A stretch of DNA of 23,956 nt from JBOGJG01 sp050747825. Lineage in GTDB: Bacteria > Acidobacteriota > UBA6911 > RPQK01 > JBOGJG01. The position numbers were made by a program, and so were the translations under genes. Each line of letters opens with the position of its first letter. Position 1 is the stretch's first letter. Below are positions 7,201-14,685 of this stretch, one piece after another. The notes below the pieces were generated by a model. The model made no database searches and was not told the origin of the DNA. It saw nothing but the letters and a program-made list of their open reading frames with translations. The stretch is taken from the NCBI GenBank assembly GCA_050747825.1, contig JBOGJG010000051.1, positions 1 through 23,956 of the forward strand. The letters are read 5' to 3'.

Positions 7201-7374
7201 GAAGGCGGCGAAATCCAGGCGCCCATGGCGCGCGTTCTGATCGGTGGGCTGATTTCTTCGACTTTCATCACCCTCTTTTTTATACCCACGCTCTACCTGA
7301 CCGTGGCGCGTTTCCGATTCGCCCCCAGCGAAGAAAGACTTCCGCGCGCCGCCGAGCCTTCCCTGGGAAGCTAG
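4252..7374 (+). CDS. RND family efflux pump, HAE1 (AcrB-like)
   Basis: The protein has 1040 residues, the usual length for AcrB-type transporters. It starts with the typical MKLPELAIRRPVFIIV helix and shows the two-fold repeat of one helix, a large periplasmic loop, and a cluster of helices. The proton-relay region of TM4 reads GGLALGVGMLVDNAIVVLENI. Asp398 corresponds to AcrB Asp407, while the AcrB Asp408 position is Asn399, which is common in HAE1 relatives outside Proteobacteria. The second half has the matching GLIMLAGIVVNNAIVLVDY segment. It exports hydrophobic compounds by proton antiport as part of a tripartite pump with the adaptor upstream. The gene is intact and ends inside a terminator-like dyad shared with selB. 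Confidence 0.95.
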   Translation: MKLPELAIRRPVFIIVLCLIVTLLGAISYSNIPVDLMPDVSFPRLTVRTSYQGVGPEEMEELVSIPMERALSSTPGIEEISSSSSEGSSQVRIAFAWGTDLDAAMDEIRTRIDRARGQLPDDVEAPTIFKYDVTTFPIMFLGIAGNMNPRDLREFTENQIQYRLERVPGVAQADVYGGLEREIHVKLDRAEMHALRLSPAQVSAALRRENINEPAGQIVEGDFEVLVRTEGEYTSVDQVADTMIVRREGQPIYVRDVAEVEDTHREIRELVRINGVPGIRMAVRKQSGANTVSVATAVKEEVEAINRDLPQTDVFVTYDSSRFIENAVRNVRDAAIYGSVLAVFILLLFLRNFRSTLVIGISIPISVIATFALMYFYGFTLNTVTFGGLALGVGMLVDNAIVVLENIFRHREQGLEKKEAARKGTDEVTLAITASTLTTIVVFIPVIFMSGMSGIMFQQLAWVVSFALFSSLLVSLTLVPLLSSRLIAVREPRQDSWSYRIIHGVGRALESLDDSYARGVNWSLRHRTVVIVATMVVFGSSLLLFPFIGMELQPETDEGELRVDMELPTGTRLEVTDVVARRAEALARKHVPEIEQLMTEVGDQGGFSESRTNTVELRLTLVPEDQRTRISQEIALALRPHFDVFPGVVTRIRTGSGNFMTRLTRGDGDRLSLDVRGYDSLQTYDAAVRLKRVLDATEGVTNARISRGAGRPETRVEINREKGAAMGLTVSDIAANIRTSVGGTTATYFREGGEEYNILVRYAEEDRRQIEDVLAIPIQTPGGRVVPLSSLVQLQRNEGPTVIERKDQQRIVTVYGDLSGTRDMGAIVADLQEELRDFELPPQTAIIFSGEWEEQQEAFQTLLMSLILAIVLVYLVMAAQFESFRFPLLIMFSIPLALIGVIITLFVTDTTFNMQGFIGLIMLAGIVVNNAIVLVDYVLQLQRHHNFSLVDALVTGGRRRLRPILMTTLTTVIGLFPMALGIGEGGEIQAPMARVLIGGLISSTFITLFFIPTLYLTVARFRFAPSEERLPRAAEPSLGS

Positions 7375-7401
7375 CCCAAGGACCGTGGAAGTTGGGCTAG
7401 C
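7370..7401. terminator. Bidirectional hairpin between RND pump and selB
   Basis: GCTAGCCCAA (7370-7379) and TTGGGCTAGC (7392-7401) are perfect 10-bp inverted repeats with a 12-nt loop. The pump stop codon TAG (7372-7374) is inside the left arm. No T-tract follows on either strand, so it may slow polymerase or protect 3' ends rather than act as a classic intrinsic terminator. Confidence 0.6.
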
Positions 7402-7421
7402 ACGGGCAGTCACCGTCGACG

Positions 7422-9350
7422 TCAAAGCAGGACGCGTCTATCGCCCAGGCGGCGGGTGATTCTCTGGCGGTCGAGGAATTCCAGAAAGGGGATGGCGTAT
7501 TTGCGGCTGACCTTGAAGTGGTCTTTGAACTCAGCCACCGAAAAGCTTTCTCCTTTGGAAAAGCGCCGGCTTAACTGCTCCTTCAGGGCGCCGATCTGCC
7601 CGGCCGGGATCACAATCTCTTCGCTGACCTTGATCAGCTCGCCCTGCTGCAGCAGGAAATAATAGACCGCGCCAAGCGTTTCTGCCGGGCAGGGAAGTTT
7701 TCGGGCCAGCTCATCCAGCGATGGGGGAGAAAACGGATTCTCCTCGAGGGCCTTGAAAATCCAACCGCGAATCTTCTGCTGCTCCGGTGTGAGCGCCAGT
7801 GTCCTGCTGTGTAGGGCCGCCAGGCTGGCGCTGAGCCTGATCTTCCTTTCGCTTTCCATCTGCTGAAGGATGAACTGAAAATAGGCGTTGCCGGCCTGAG
7901 GCAGGAATCTCTTTTTCAATTCTTCGCGTGGGACTCCGGCCGACAGCGGATTTCGAGTGTGAAACTCCTCCACGAAACTGATCAGGCTTTGCTTGAGCCG
8001 GTCCAGAGCGGCTCTTTCGACGGCCAGAGGTGGGTCCTGGGGCGCCAAAATGATGGAATCGCTTTCCTGCAGCGTCCTGAGGATGACCTCTTTCTGGACT
8101 CCCGTGCGTGAAACCAGTTCGGGAAGGTCCATTCCCTCGTGACCTTTGGAATGGATGAAATACTCCAGAAAGGCCGGCAAGCTCTGCAAAGCTGGGGAAC
8201 CAGGCGTGTGCTGCAGCTCCTTGAGGCGAGGCAGGGCATGGATGAGGGTCTTGCGCCGGTGCTTGGGCGGCCAATTGTCCAGAATGGCCCCGCCCCCAAT
8301 GGTCGTCACAGGTGAGTAAGCCCGCAGGATGAAACGGTCGCCGGGGCAGGCTACGGTGGGACTATCCAGCCGCACCTGGGCCAATCTTGACTGGCCCGGG
8401 CGGATCTCGCTGCCTTCCAGCAGGTAGATGCGGCCGATGAATTCACCACTACCATGGTGAAATCGGATTGGGCTGCGCTGCTTGAGCGCAAAGGGCGCTT
8501 CCGGTAGGAGATTCAGACTAATGTCGAACATCTGTGAGGGAGTGAAGACTCCGGGAGGCGCCAGTGTCATCCCGCGCTCCAGTTCCTGCCTCTCGATGCC
8601 GCTGAGATTGATGGCAGTGCGCTGTCCGGCCCGCGCCAACTCGGCCTTCTGACCGAAGATTTCTATTCCCCGGACTTTCCCGGACCTGGCTGCAGGGTAG
8701 GCGGCTACCGTTTGCTCCTTGCTGATCGCGCCTGTGACGGGTGTTCCGGTCACGACCGTTCCGAATCCTCGGACGCTAAAGACTCGGTCGATGGGGAGCC
8801 GGAAAACCCTCGCATCCGATTGAGCTGAAACATCCGTGTGCACTTTCTCAAGCTCCCTTTGCATGAGAGCCTTTAACTCCTCAATTCCGTCACCTCTGAG
8901 ACTATCGACGGCCACAGCCGGCGCGTGTTCAAGGAAACTGCCCTTGGCCATTTCTCGAACTTCATCCTCCGCCAGGGGAAGCAGCTCTTCTTCAACCAGG
9001 GATTTCTTGGTCAAGACGATAATTCCACGGGAAATTCCCAGCAACCTGCAAATCTGGAAGTGCTCGGTTGTCTGAGGCATAACCGACTCGTCGGCGGCTA
9101 CGACCAGCAAGACCATATGGATGCCGCCAATTCCCGCCAGCATGTTCTTAACAAATCGCTCATGACCGGGAACGTCGATAAAACCCACTCTATGGGATCC
9201 CAAGTACATGTGGGCGAATCCGATATCGATGGTGATTCCGCGGCGCTTTTCTTCTTCCAGCCGATCCGTATCGATGCCGGTCAGCGCTCTGATCAGTGTG
9301 GTCTTGCCATGGTCAATATGTCCCGCCGTCCCGACGATCAGATCTTTCAT
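7422..9350 (-). CDS. selB: Selenocysteine-specific elongation factor SelB
   Basis: The 642-residue protein has the SelB layout. The N-terminal G domain shows GHIDHGKT (about 10-17), the RGITIDIGFA switch I and DVPGHE (59-64). Domains II and III follow, and the C-terminus carries winged-helix repeats that bind the SECIS RNA hairpin. It delivers selenocysteinyl-tRNA to UGA codons. The guanine-specificity motif normally reads [NT]KxD, but here it is TKKS (114-117), with Ser at the conserved Asp position. A TACAAT hexamer lies 7 nt upstream of the ATG and no Shine-Dalgarno sequence is present, so the mRNA is probably leaderless. No selA, selC or selD lies in the window, and no selenoprotein was identified. 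Confidence 0.95.
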   Translation of the reverse strand: MKDLIVGTAGHIDHGKTTLIRALTGIDTDRLEEEKRRGITIDIGFAHMYLGSHRVGFIDVPGHERFVKNMLAGIGGIHMVLLVVAADESVMPQTTEHFQICRLLGISRGIIVLTKKSLVEEELLPLAEDEVREMAKGSFLEHAPAVAVDSLRGDGIEELKALMQRELEKVHTDVSAQSDARVFRLPIDRVFSVRGFGTVVTGTPVTGAISKEQTVAAYPAARSGKVRGIEIFGQKAELARAGQRTAINLSGIERQELERGMTLAPPGVFTPSQMFDISLNLLPEAPFALKQRSPIRFHHGSGEFIGRIYLLEGSEIRPGQSRLAQVRLDSPTVACPGDRFILRAYSPVTTIGGGAILDNWPPKHRRKTLIHALPRLKELQHTPGSPALQSLPAFLEYFIHSKGHEGMDLPELVSRTGVQKEVILRTLQESDSIILAPQDPPLAVERAALDRLKQSLISFVEEFHTRNPLSAGVPREELKKRFLPQAGNAYFQFILQQMESERKIRLSASLAALHSRTLALTPEQQKIRGWIFKALEENPFSPPSLDELARKLPCPAETLGAVYYFLLQQGELIKVSEEIVIPAGQIGALKEQLSRRFSKGESFSVAEFKDHFKVSRKYAIPFLEFLDRQRITRRLGDRRVLL

Positions 9351-9357
9351 GGGGACT

Positions 9358-9363
9358 ATTGTA
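9358..9363 (-). promoter_or_regulatory. -10-like element of selB
   Basis: On the minus strand TACAAT is followed by exactly 7 nt and then the ATG at 9350. This spacing puts the predicted transcription start at or next to the start codon. No convincing -35 is seen. Confidence 0.5.
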
Positions 9364-9386
9364 ATTGAGTCACAGGGCCAGAGGTG

Positions 9387-11196
9387 TTACCGGGATCCCT
9401 CGATAGCAGAAAGGTAATGCAAGTCCAAATCGCCAAGAAAGGCGGAAGTGACGACCGGTGACGTGCTGGTGATCCGGAGATATCCGCCCATCTGTTGGAA
9501 GTCCCCGCCGAAGAAAATGGAGCTGTTCAAAAGGCCGGACGCCCTGTGTCCTCCTTCCAGGTCCAGTCGGGTATGGGCCATCAGCTCGCCATCCCTGCTG
9601 TAAGCCTCAATCTGAACGGTGGTTGTTTCACTTCCCGGATTGAGGACAGCCAATCCGGTGTAAAGGCCGAGTCGATCCGACTGGGACACCTGCAGGATGG
9701 AAGTTTCGCTGCGGCCTTCAGCCACCAGCGGCAAGCTGGCCTGGGCTTTGCCGTCGTTCAGGATAAACCGTGAACTTCCGAGAATTTTGGCCGGCCCGCT
9801 CTCGACAAGCAGATACCCGCCTGTGGGCTCAGAAAGCGCCAATTGCCGGCTCAAGATGTCGCCGACCTTAAGAAGGCTCGAGTGATCGGGCTCGATTTCC
9901 AGCGTAACCTGGGCGAGCAGCTCTGCTGAGTCGGAAAACGCCCTGACCGTAACTGAAGCCGGAGCATCCTCGACGTTTAAGAGGCGCAGTTGCGTGTCGG
10001 AATCTGCACCATCGACAAAGAAGTGAGCTCCGGCCAACTGGTAGCTGCTGTCAACGGGCGCCTGGGCTCCAAGAGCGGATAGATAATCGAGACCGGCGGA
10101 AAGCTGAAAGCCCTGCACAGGCAAAGCCGACTTGAGTTCAACGAATCCCTCTTCCAAAACGAGGCCGGTGCCGAAAACCTCTTCAACTGTGCCTGACAAT
10201 GTGCCCAACGGGGCAATTTCGGAAGAGACTTGTGCCAGGATTTGGCCCTGTTCATCTTTGAGAACCAGATAGACATCGGTCGGATCATGGTTGACATTGT
10301 AGAGGTAAAAGGATGTCGTCTCGTGCTCATTCTGCCGCACCGCAGGAAAATAAAGGCGGGTAGATTCCTGCAGATCCGCACCGATCCCATCCAACCTGGA
10401 GAGGCCAAGATCACCCACGGTGAAACTGCCCTGCGGAACGTCATAATCTCCCCACGCCAGCAGCGCGCCCGCCCCTTTCGATTCTGCAGCAAATCGGTCG
10501 GAGAGGAATGCCTGTTGTTCTCCACCGGAAAACGTTAAGTCCATGCTTCCCAATTCCCAGCCCTGGAAGTGGCGCGTTGAGACAGTGACTGGCATGGGCA
10601 GGGAAGCGGGATTGTATAAAGTCAACCCCACAAAGGTGTCTGCCAGCAGATCGTTGGCAGTGCCCAGCGAGGCTGGAAAGACCAGGTAAGCTGGAGCTGT
10701 AATGGATTTCCCCGCCTCCGGCGGGCTGTCACTTGCTGGTAAGACAGCGAGAGTAGTTCAATGGAACTCAAGTTCGCCGCCGCGCCACCCACGAGCAAGG
10801 TCACGGTGGGGTCTTCCGTTGCGGGCGTCTCCGGATCGTCCGTTGCGACCTCGGCGAAATTGCTGCCCGAGATCTGTCCCTGGGTTGAAATGCTCGATAC
10901 TCCTGCCGGTAAGCTGTTTTCAATGGCCACTCTGAAGCTGATTGCGGTACTCGTGCCTTCACTCAGGGTGCCGATGGCAAGTTGAATTTCCAAAGCAGGG
11001 TGTCGCCGCTGCTGGGAAAATCATTGGCGTCGTTGTCGTCGAGCAGCTTGTCAGTCAGTGTAGCGGAGAGCACGGGGGAAGGCAGCAGGTTGGTTTTCGT
11101 AACATCCGTATCTCCCAGAGAGGAATCTCCGCCCTGCCCGAGCCATAAGGAAAGGCGCTGATGTGGCACCTGGTCCGGGCCGCTGAAACGGCTTAG
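9387..11196 (-). pseudogene. Decayed secreted protein: DUF11-type repeat plus C-terminal beta domains
   Basis: Three pieces in two shifted frames join into one protein. Piece 1 (about 11190 to 10985) reads TDVTKTN...VLSATLTDKLLDDNDANDFPSSGDTLLW. Piece 2 (about 10990 to 10750) reads EIQLAIGTLSEGTSTAISFRV...LPAGVSSISTQGQISGSNFAEV. Together these are a DUF11-type (TIGR01451-like) extracellular repeat that appears to lack its middle strands. Piece 3 (about 10758 to 9387, with an apparent start at 10631) continues AGKSITAPAYLVFPASLG...GLTLYNP and holds about three beta-sandwich units ending YLSAIEGSR, a style common in acidobacterial exported proteins. Each junction behaves as a one-base loss. The 5' end has no signal peptide or ribosome binding site and stops at the heptamer array next to glpD. 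The C-terminal 414-codon frame is intact and could still be translated. Sequencing error is the alternative explanation for the frameshifts. Confidence 0.7.
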
Positions 11197-11217
11197 CTGT
11201 CAGTTGTCAGTTGTCAT
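11197..11217. repeat. Heptamer array at the glpD 3' end
   Basis: CTGTCAG, TTGTCAG and TTGTCAT are three exact 7-bp units. They differ by one base from the CGGTCAG/TGGTCAG units at the window ends. Read on the minus strand they encode the last residues of GlpD (MTTDN) and its TGA stop. Confidence 0.85.
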
Positions 11218-12741
11218 CTCGAAATATTGTTTCCACCGCTCCCTCTCGGCAGGCGTAACCCTGTGTATATAACCCAAAGGGGTAGAGAGCGTCAGGAAAT
11301 CGTCCAGGCGGCCAATCATGTCGTTCTCAATGGCCCAGGGGATCTGAGCGTGGATCAGGGGCAGGCCGGGAATGAGGGGACGGGAGAGCTCTGGATCTCT
11401 GCAAAGTTCTAATACTTCCGGGGCACGCCTGCCGTAGCTTTCGATAAGAGTCTTCGCGCTGTCCAGAGGAACTCCATATTCCCGGGCCAGCTCACCGGCT
11501 TTGGCCGTTAGATCCTGAAGAAGGGGTCTGTTGTTTCCGTCCACGGGCAGCTCGGCGGTGCGGCAGGGGCCGAGCTGGGGGAAGTGATCGCGGGTGAGAC
11601 GGTCCGTCAGTTCTTCAGCCATCTGCCGAAAGGTCGTCCATTTGCCGCCGCCCAAATGATACACATTCCCGGCCGTCTTCCAGATTTTGTGCTTGCGCGA
11701 GAGGGCGCCTGCCGGCCTGGAAGGATCATGCGCGATGAGCGGACGCAGAGCGCTGAAGCATCCGAAGGTCGTCAGGTCGGCATTTTCTGAGAGCACGTTT
11801 TGGAGCTGCCCTCGCAGATAGTTTTCCTCTTCGGCATCCATTTCGACGGATTCTGGGCTCACCTGTTCTTTCTCAGTGGTCCCGACCAGCGTAAAATCGC
11901 GGCCGGGTCCATAGGGGAGAACAAAGATAATGCGGCCGTGTTGTTCGAAAAAGGCCAGAGCGTGCCTTCCCTTTATCAATCGTGGCAGAATCAGATGGGA
12001 TCCCCTGGAGAGGCGAAGAGGAGTGCTTTCCTCCCAGGCGCCGACGGTAAAGACAAGCGTCCTCGCCCTGATCTCGAGCTGCTCTCCAGTGAGGAGATCG
12101 CGGGCCAGCACACCCATTGCCCGGCCCTCCTGCTCCAGGATTTTTTCATAGCGCACAAAATTACAAGCCAAGGCCTCTCGCTCGACGCTTTCCCGCAACT
12201 GATCGAGCAGCAGCCGGGAAGCCTGCATTCGGCCGTCGTAGAAAAGAAGGGTGCCGTGCAGGCCGTCAGACTTCAATCCAGGCTCCTCTCTCAAAGCCTC
12301 ATGGGCGGAAAGCCAGCGGCTTTTGCCCAGACTTCTTGATCCTGCCAGCCGGTCGTAGAGCAGCAGCCCCAGCCGGTAGTACCAACCCTCTCCGCGACTG
12401 TAAACGGGCATCAGAAATGATTGCCGCCAAGTGACATGAGGGGCGATTTTGAGCAGCCTGGCTCTTTCTCTGAGCGCCTCCCGTACCAATCCGAAGTCAA
12501 AGTATTTGAGGTAGCGCAGGCCACCGTGAAGGAGTTGTGAGTTCTTGCTGCTGGCGGCACTGCCGAAATGGTCCTTTTCAATCAGGCCCAGGCGCAATGG
12601 GCCGGAAGAATGCCGGCGCAGGCAGAGATCTCGGAGCACGCCCACCCCATTGATCCCGCCGCCCACGATCAGAACATCCAGCTCCTCGGACTTGAGGCGC
12701 TGCAGGTAGTCTTTGCGATTACGGAAGGAAAACTTGGCCAT
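11200..12741 (-). CDS. glpD: FAD-dependent glycerol-3-phosphate dehydrogenase
   Basis: The 513-residue protein, close to the usual ~500, oxidises sn-glycerol 3-phosphate to dihydroxyacetone phosphate and passes electrons to the quinone pool at the membrane. The dinucleotide-binding motif DVLIVGGGINGVGVLRD lies at residues 22-38. It is followed by the DAO-family segments SSKNSQLLHGGLRYLKYFDFGLVREALRER and DFTLVGTTEKEQVSPE. The ATG at 12741 is chosen because the 145 codons upstream in frame run antisense through ffh. The C-terminal five codons and stop come from a heptamer array. It is divergent from ffh with only 28 bp between start codons, so the promoters must overlap each other's coding sequences or be very compact. 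Confidence 0.94.
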   Translation of the reverse strand: MAKFSFRNRKDYLQRLKSEELDVLIVGGGINGVGVLRDLCLRRHSSGPLRLGLIEKDHFGSAASSKNSQLLHGGLRYLKYFDFGLVREALRERARLLKIAPHVTWRQSFLMPVYSRGEGWYYRLGLLLYDRLAGSRSLGKSRWLSAHEALREEPGLKSDGLHGTLLFYDGRMQASRLLLDQLRESVEREALACNFVRYEKILEQEGRAMGVLARDLLTGEQLEIRARTLVFTVGAWEESTPLRLSRGSHLILPRLIKGRHALAFFEQHGRIIFVLPYGPGRDFTLVGTTEKEQVSPESVEMDAEEENYLRGQLQNVLSENADLTTFGCFSALRPLIAHDPSRPAGALSRKHKIWKTAGNVYHLGGGKWTTFRQMAEELTDRLTRDHFPQLGPCRTAELPVDGNNRPLLQDLTAKAGELAREYGVPLDSAKTLIESYGRRAPEVLELCRDPELSRPLIPGLPLIHAQIPWAIENDMIGRLDDFLTLSTPLGYIHRVTPAERERWKQYFEMTTDN

Positions 12742-12743
12742 GT

Positions 12744-12749
12744 TAGAAT
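12744..12749 (+). promoter_or_regulatory. -10-like element of ffh
   Basis: TAGAAT lies 20 nt before the ffh ATG. The leader between them is U-rich and has no Shine-Dalgarno sequence. Confidence 0.4.
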
Positions 12750-12752
12750 AGG

Positions 12753-12770
12753 CGTTTTTTACGTTTTTTA
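12753..12770. repeat. Two tandem 9-bp direct repeats between glpD and ffh
   Basis: CGTTTTTTA occurs twice in tandem, filling most of the 28-bp divergent intergenic region. The last A is the first base of the ffh start codon. It could be a binding site, a U-rich translation enhancer for ffh, or slippage-prone sequence. Confidence 0.6.
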
Positions 12771-14080
12771 TGTTAGAGAATTTATCGAACAAACTACAGA
12801 GCATTCTTCGGGACCTGAAAGGCGAGGGCCGTGTTTCCGAGGAACATATGGAAGCCGCCGTGCGTGAGATTCGAATCGCGCTGCTGGAGGCGGATGTCAA
12901 TTTTAAGGTAGTCAAAGATTTCATTGCCCGGATCAAGGACAAAGCTCTTGGACAGGAAGTTTTGCGCAGCCTGACTCCCGGCCAGCAAGTCGTGAAGATC
13001 GTGCGCGACGAACTGATCGAATTATTTGGCCGCGAGTCGGCGGGTCTGGAGTTGGCCAAGATGCCGCCCACCGTCATTCTGATGGTGGGGCTGCAAGGGA
13101 GCGGAAAGACGACCAGCACCGGCAAGCTGGCTCTGTGGCTGCGTAAGAGCGGGCACCGCCCGCTGATGGTCTCCACGGACGTTTATCGTCCGGCCGCCAT
13201 CGAGCAGCTTGCCGTCATCGGCCGTGCCATCGATCTTCCCGTTTTTGAAATGGGACAGCCTAGCGGGGATGCCATTGAACGAGCCAGGCAGGCCCTCCAG
13301 CACACTCGCAACATGGGCTATGACGTGCTCTTGATCGATACGGCCGGCCGCCTGCACATCGACGAGCAGCTCATGGCCGAGCTGGACCGGATCAAGGAGC
13401 TGGTCCAGCCCAAGGAAATCCTGCTAGTGGCCGATGCCATGACCGGACAGGACGCCGTAAATTCGGCGAAGGAGTTTAACCAGCGTCTCGATCTCTCCGG
13501 GGTAATTCTCACCAAAATGGATGGAGACGCCCGCGGCGGCGCCTCTCTCTCCATCAAGACGGTCACCGGAACGCCCCTGAAGTTCATCGGAGTAGGCGAG
13601 AAGTACGACGCCCTGGAAGTCTTCCATCCCGACCGCATGGCGGGCCGAATCCTGGGCATGGGAGACGTCCTCAGCCTGATCGAAAAGGCGGAAGAAGCAG
13701 TCGATGAAGAGGATGCCCAGCGAATGCTGGCCAAGATCCAGCGCGATGAATTCACGCTTGATGACTTCCGCAATCAGCTCCGGCAGATACGAAAGCTGGG
13801 TCCACTGGAGAATATCCTAAAGATGCTCCCCCAGATGGGTCCGCTCAAGGGACTGGATAAACTCAAAGTCGATGAGAAGGAGCTCACACACGTGGAGGCG
13901 ATCATCAACTCCATGACACCCAGGGAGCGGGTTCATTACAAGATCATCAACGGCTCGCGCCGCAAACGAATCGCTCAGGGGAGCGGGCGCCCCGTCTCGG
14001 AAGTCAACCGGCTGCTCAAGCAGTACATGCAGGCGCGCAAGATGATGAAGCAGGTCAGTAAAGGCTTTTTGGGCTGCTAG
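12770..14080 (+). CDS. ffh: Signal recognition particle protein Ffh (SRP54)
   Basis: The 436-residue GTPase binds 4.5S RNA and signal sequences of nascent membrane proteins and docks with FtsY. The N domain runs from MLENLSNKLQSILRDLKGEG to about residue 100. The G domain has the P-loop GLQGSGKT (107-114), DTAGRLH near 190 and TKMDGDARGGA. The C-terminal M domain holds MLPQMGPLKGL, the RNA-binding SMTPRERVHYKIINGSRRKRIAQGSG helix pair and the methionine-rich QARKMMKQVSKGF. It is slightly shorter than E. coli Ffh because the M-domain tail is brief. It heads the translation gene cluster. Confidence 0.97.
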   Translation: MLENLSNKLQSILRDLKGEGRVSEEHMEAAVREIRIALLEADVNFKVVKDFIARIKDKALGQEVLRSLTPGQQVVKIVRDELIELFGRESAGLELAKMPPTVILMVGLQGSGKTTSTGKLALWLRKSGHRPLMVSTDVYRPAAIEQLAVIGRAIDLPVFEMGQPSGDAIERARQALQHTRNMGYDVLLIDTAGRLHIDEQLMAELDRIKELVQPKEILLVADAMTGQDAVNSAKEFNQRLDLSGVILTKMDGDARGGASLSIKTVTGTPLKFIGVGEKYDALEVFHPDRMAGRILGMGDVLSLIEKAEEAVDEEDAQRMLAKIQRDEFTLDDFRNQLRQIRKLGPLENILKMLPQMGPLKGLDKLKVDEKELTHVEAIINSMTPRERVHYKIINGSRRKRIAQGSGRPVSEVNRLLKQYMQARKMMKQVSKGFLGC

Positions 14081-14120
14081 GGAGTCCCCCATATAACTTC
14101 CAGATTTTGCAAGTATTTGA

Positions 14121-14126
14121 TAGAAT
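14121..14126 (+). promoter_or_regulatory. Possible -10 element upstream of rpsP
   Basis: TAGAAT lies 25 nt before the rpsP start in the 71-bp gap after ffh, with a weak TTCCAG 17 bp further upstream. It could give the ribosomal genes their own promoter in addition to read-through from ffh. Confidence 0.35.
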
Positions 14127-14151
14127 AACTTGTTTAGCAGGAGGATAGTGA

Positions 14152-14388
14152 TTGCTTAGAATACGTTTGACCCGTAAGGGTGCGAAGAAAGATCCTCATT
14201 ATCGAGTGGTCGTTTCGGAAAAGAGTAGTCCACGCGACGGACGTTTCCTTGAGATAGTCGGCTATTATAATCCGGCTTTAAAGCCTGTTCGTTTGAATCT
14301 CGATCTGGACCGTATTAAATACTGGATGGACAGAGGGGCTCAGCCTTCGGATACGGTGAAGGCTCTGATCAGTAAATCCAACCAGTAA
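14152..14388 (+). CDS. rpsP: 30S ribosomal protein S16
   Basis: The 78-residue protein shows the S16 pattern: LRIRLTRKGAKKDPHYRVVVSEKSSPRDGRFLEIVGYYNP, then DRIKYWMDRGAQPSDTVKALI. It binds 16S rRNA in the 5' domain during 30S assembly. The start is TTG, set by AGGAGG at 14139-14144 with a 7-nt spacer. The nearby GTG at 14148 runs into a stop after three codons. Confidence 0.96.
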   Translation: MLRIRLTRKGAKKDPHYRVVVSEKSSPRDGRFLEIVGYYNPALKPVRLNLDLDRIKYWMDRGAQPSDTVKALISKSNQ

Positions 14389-14454
14389 TCGCGTATTTAA
14401 CGCTTGTTCTGGCGCGACGGAATTTGTCCAGGTTCAATTTCACAGGGAGGCGTT

Positions 14455-14685
14455 ATGAAAGAGCTAATTGAGATGGTTGCGAAGGCTTTAGTGGACAATC
14501 CTGATCAAGTCAGCGTGACTGAGGTCGAGGGAGAACAAACCACAGTACTCGAATTGAGAGTAGCCCAGACCGATCTGGGGAAGGTTATTGGAAAGCAGGG
14601 ACGAACCGCCCGCGCCATACGAACCATTTTGGGAGCTTCCGGAATGAAGCTCCGAAAAAGGTTCGTACTGGAGATCCTGGAGTAA
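14455..14685 (+). CDS. khpA: KH-domain RNA-binding protein KhpA
   Basis: The 76-residue protein is a single type II KH domain with the GxxG loop GKQG at 46-49 (VAQTDLGKVIGKQGRTARAI). KhpA, often with KhpB/Jag, binds many small and messenger RNAs. Its place between rpsP and rimM is the conserved arrangement. The ATG at 14455 follows AGGGAGG with a 4-nt spacer. An in-frame upstream extension from 14404 lacks a ribosome binding site. Its stop is immediately followed by the rimM start. Confidence 0.94.
   Translation: MKELIEMVAKALVDNPDQVSVTEVEGEQTTVLELRVAQTDLGKVIGKQGRTARAIRTILGASGMKLRKRFVLEILE

Noticed and set aside
10700..10770. Programmed frameshift in the DUF11-type gene
   Set aside because: No slippery heptanucleotide or downstream pseudoknot was seen. 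A second shift near 10985 and the missing 5' end fit decay better.
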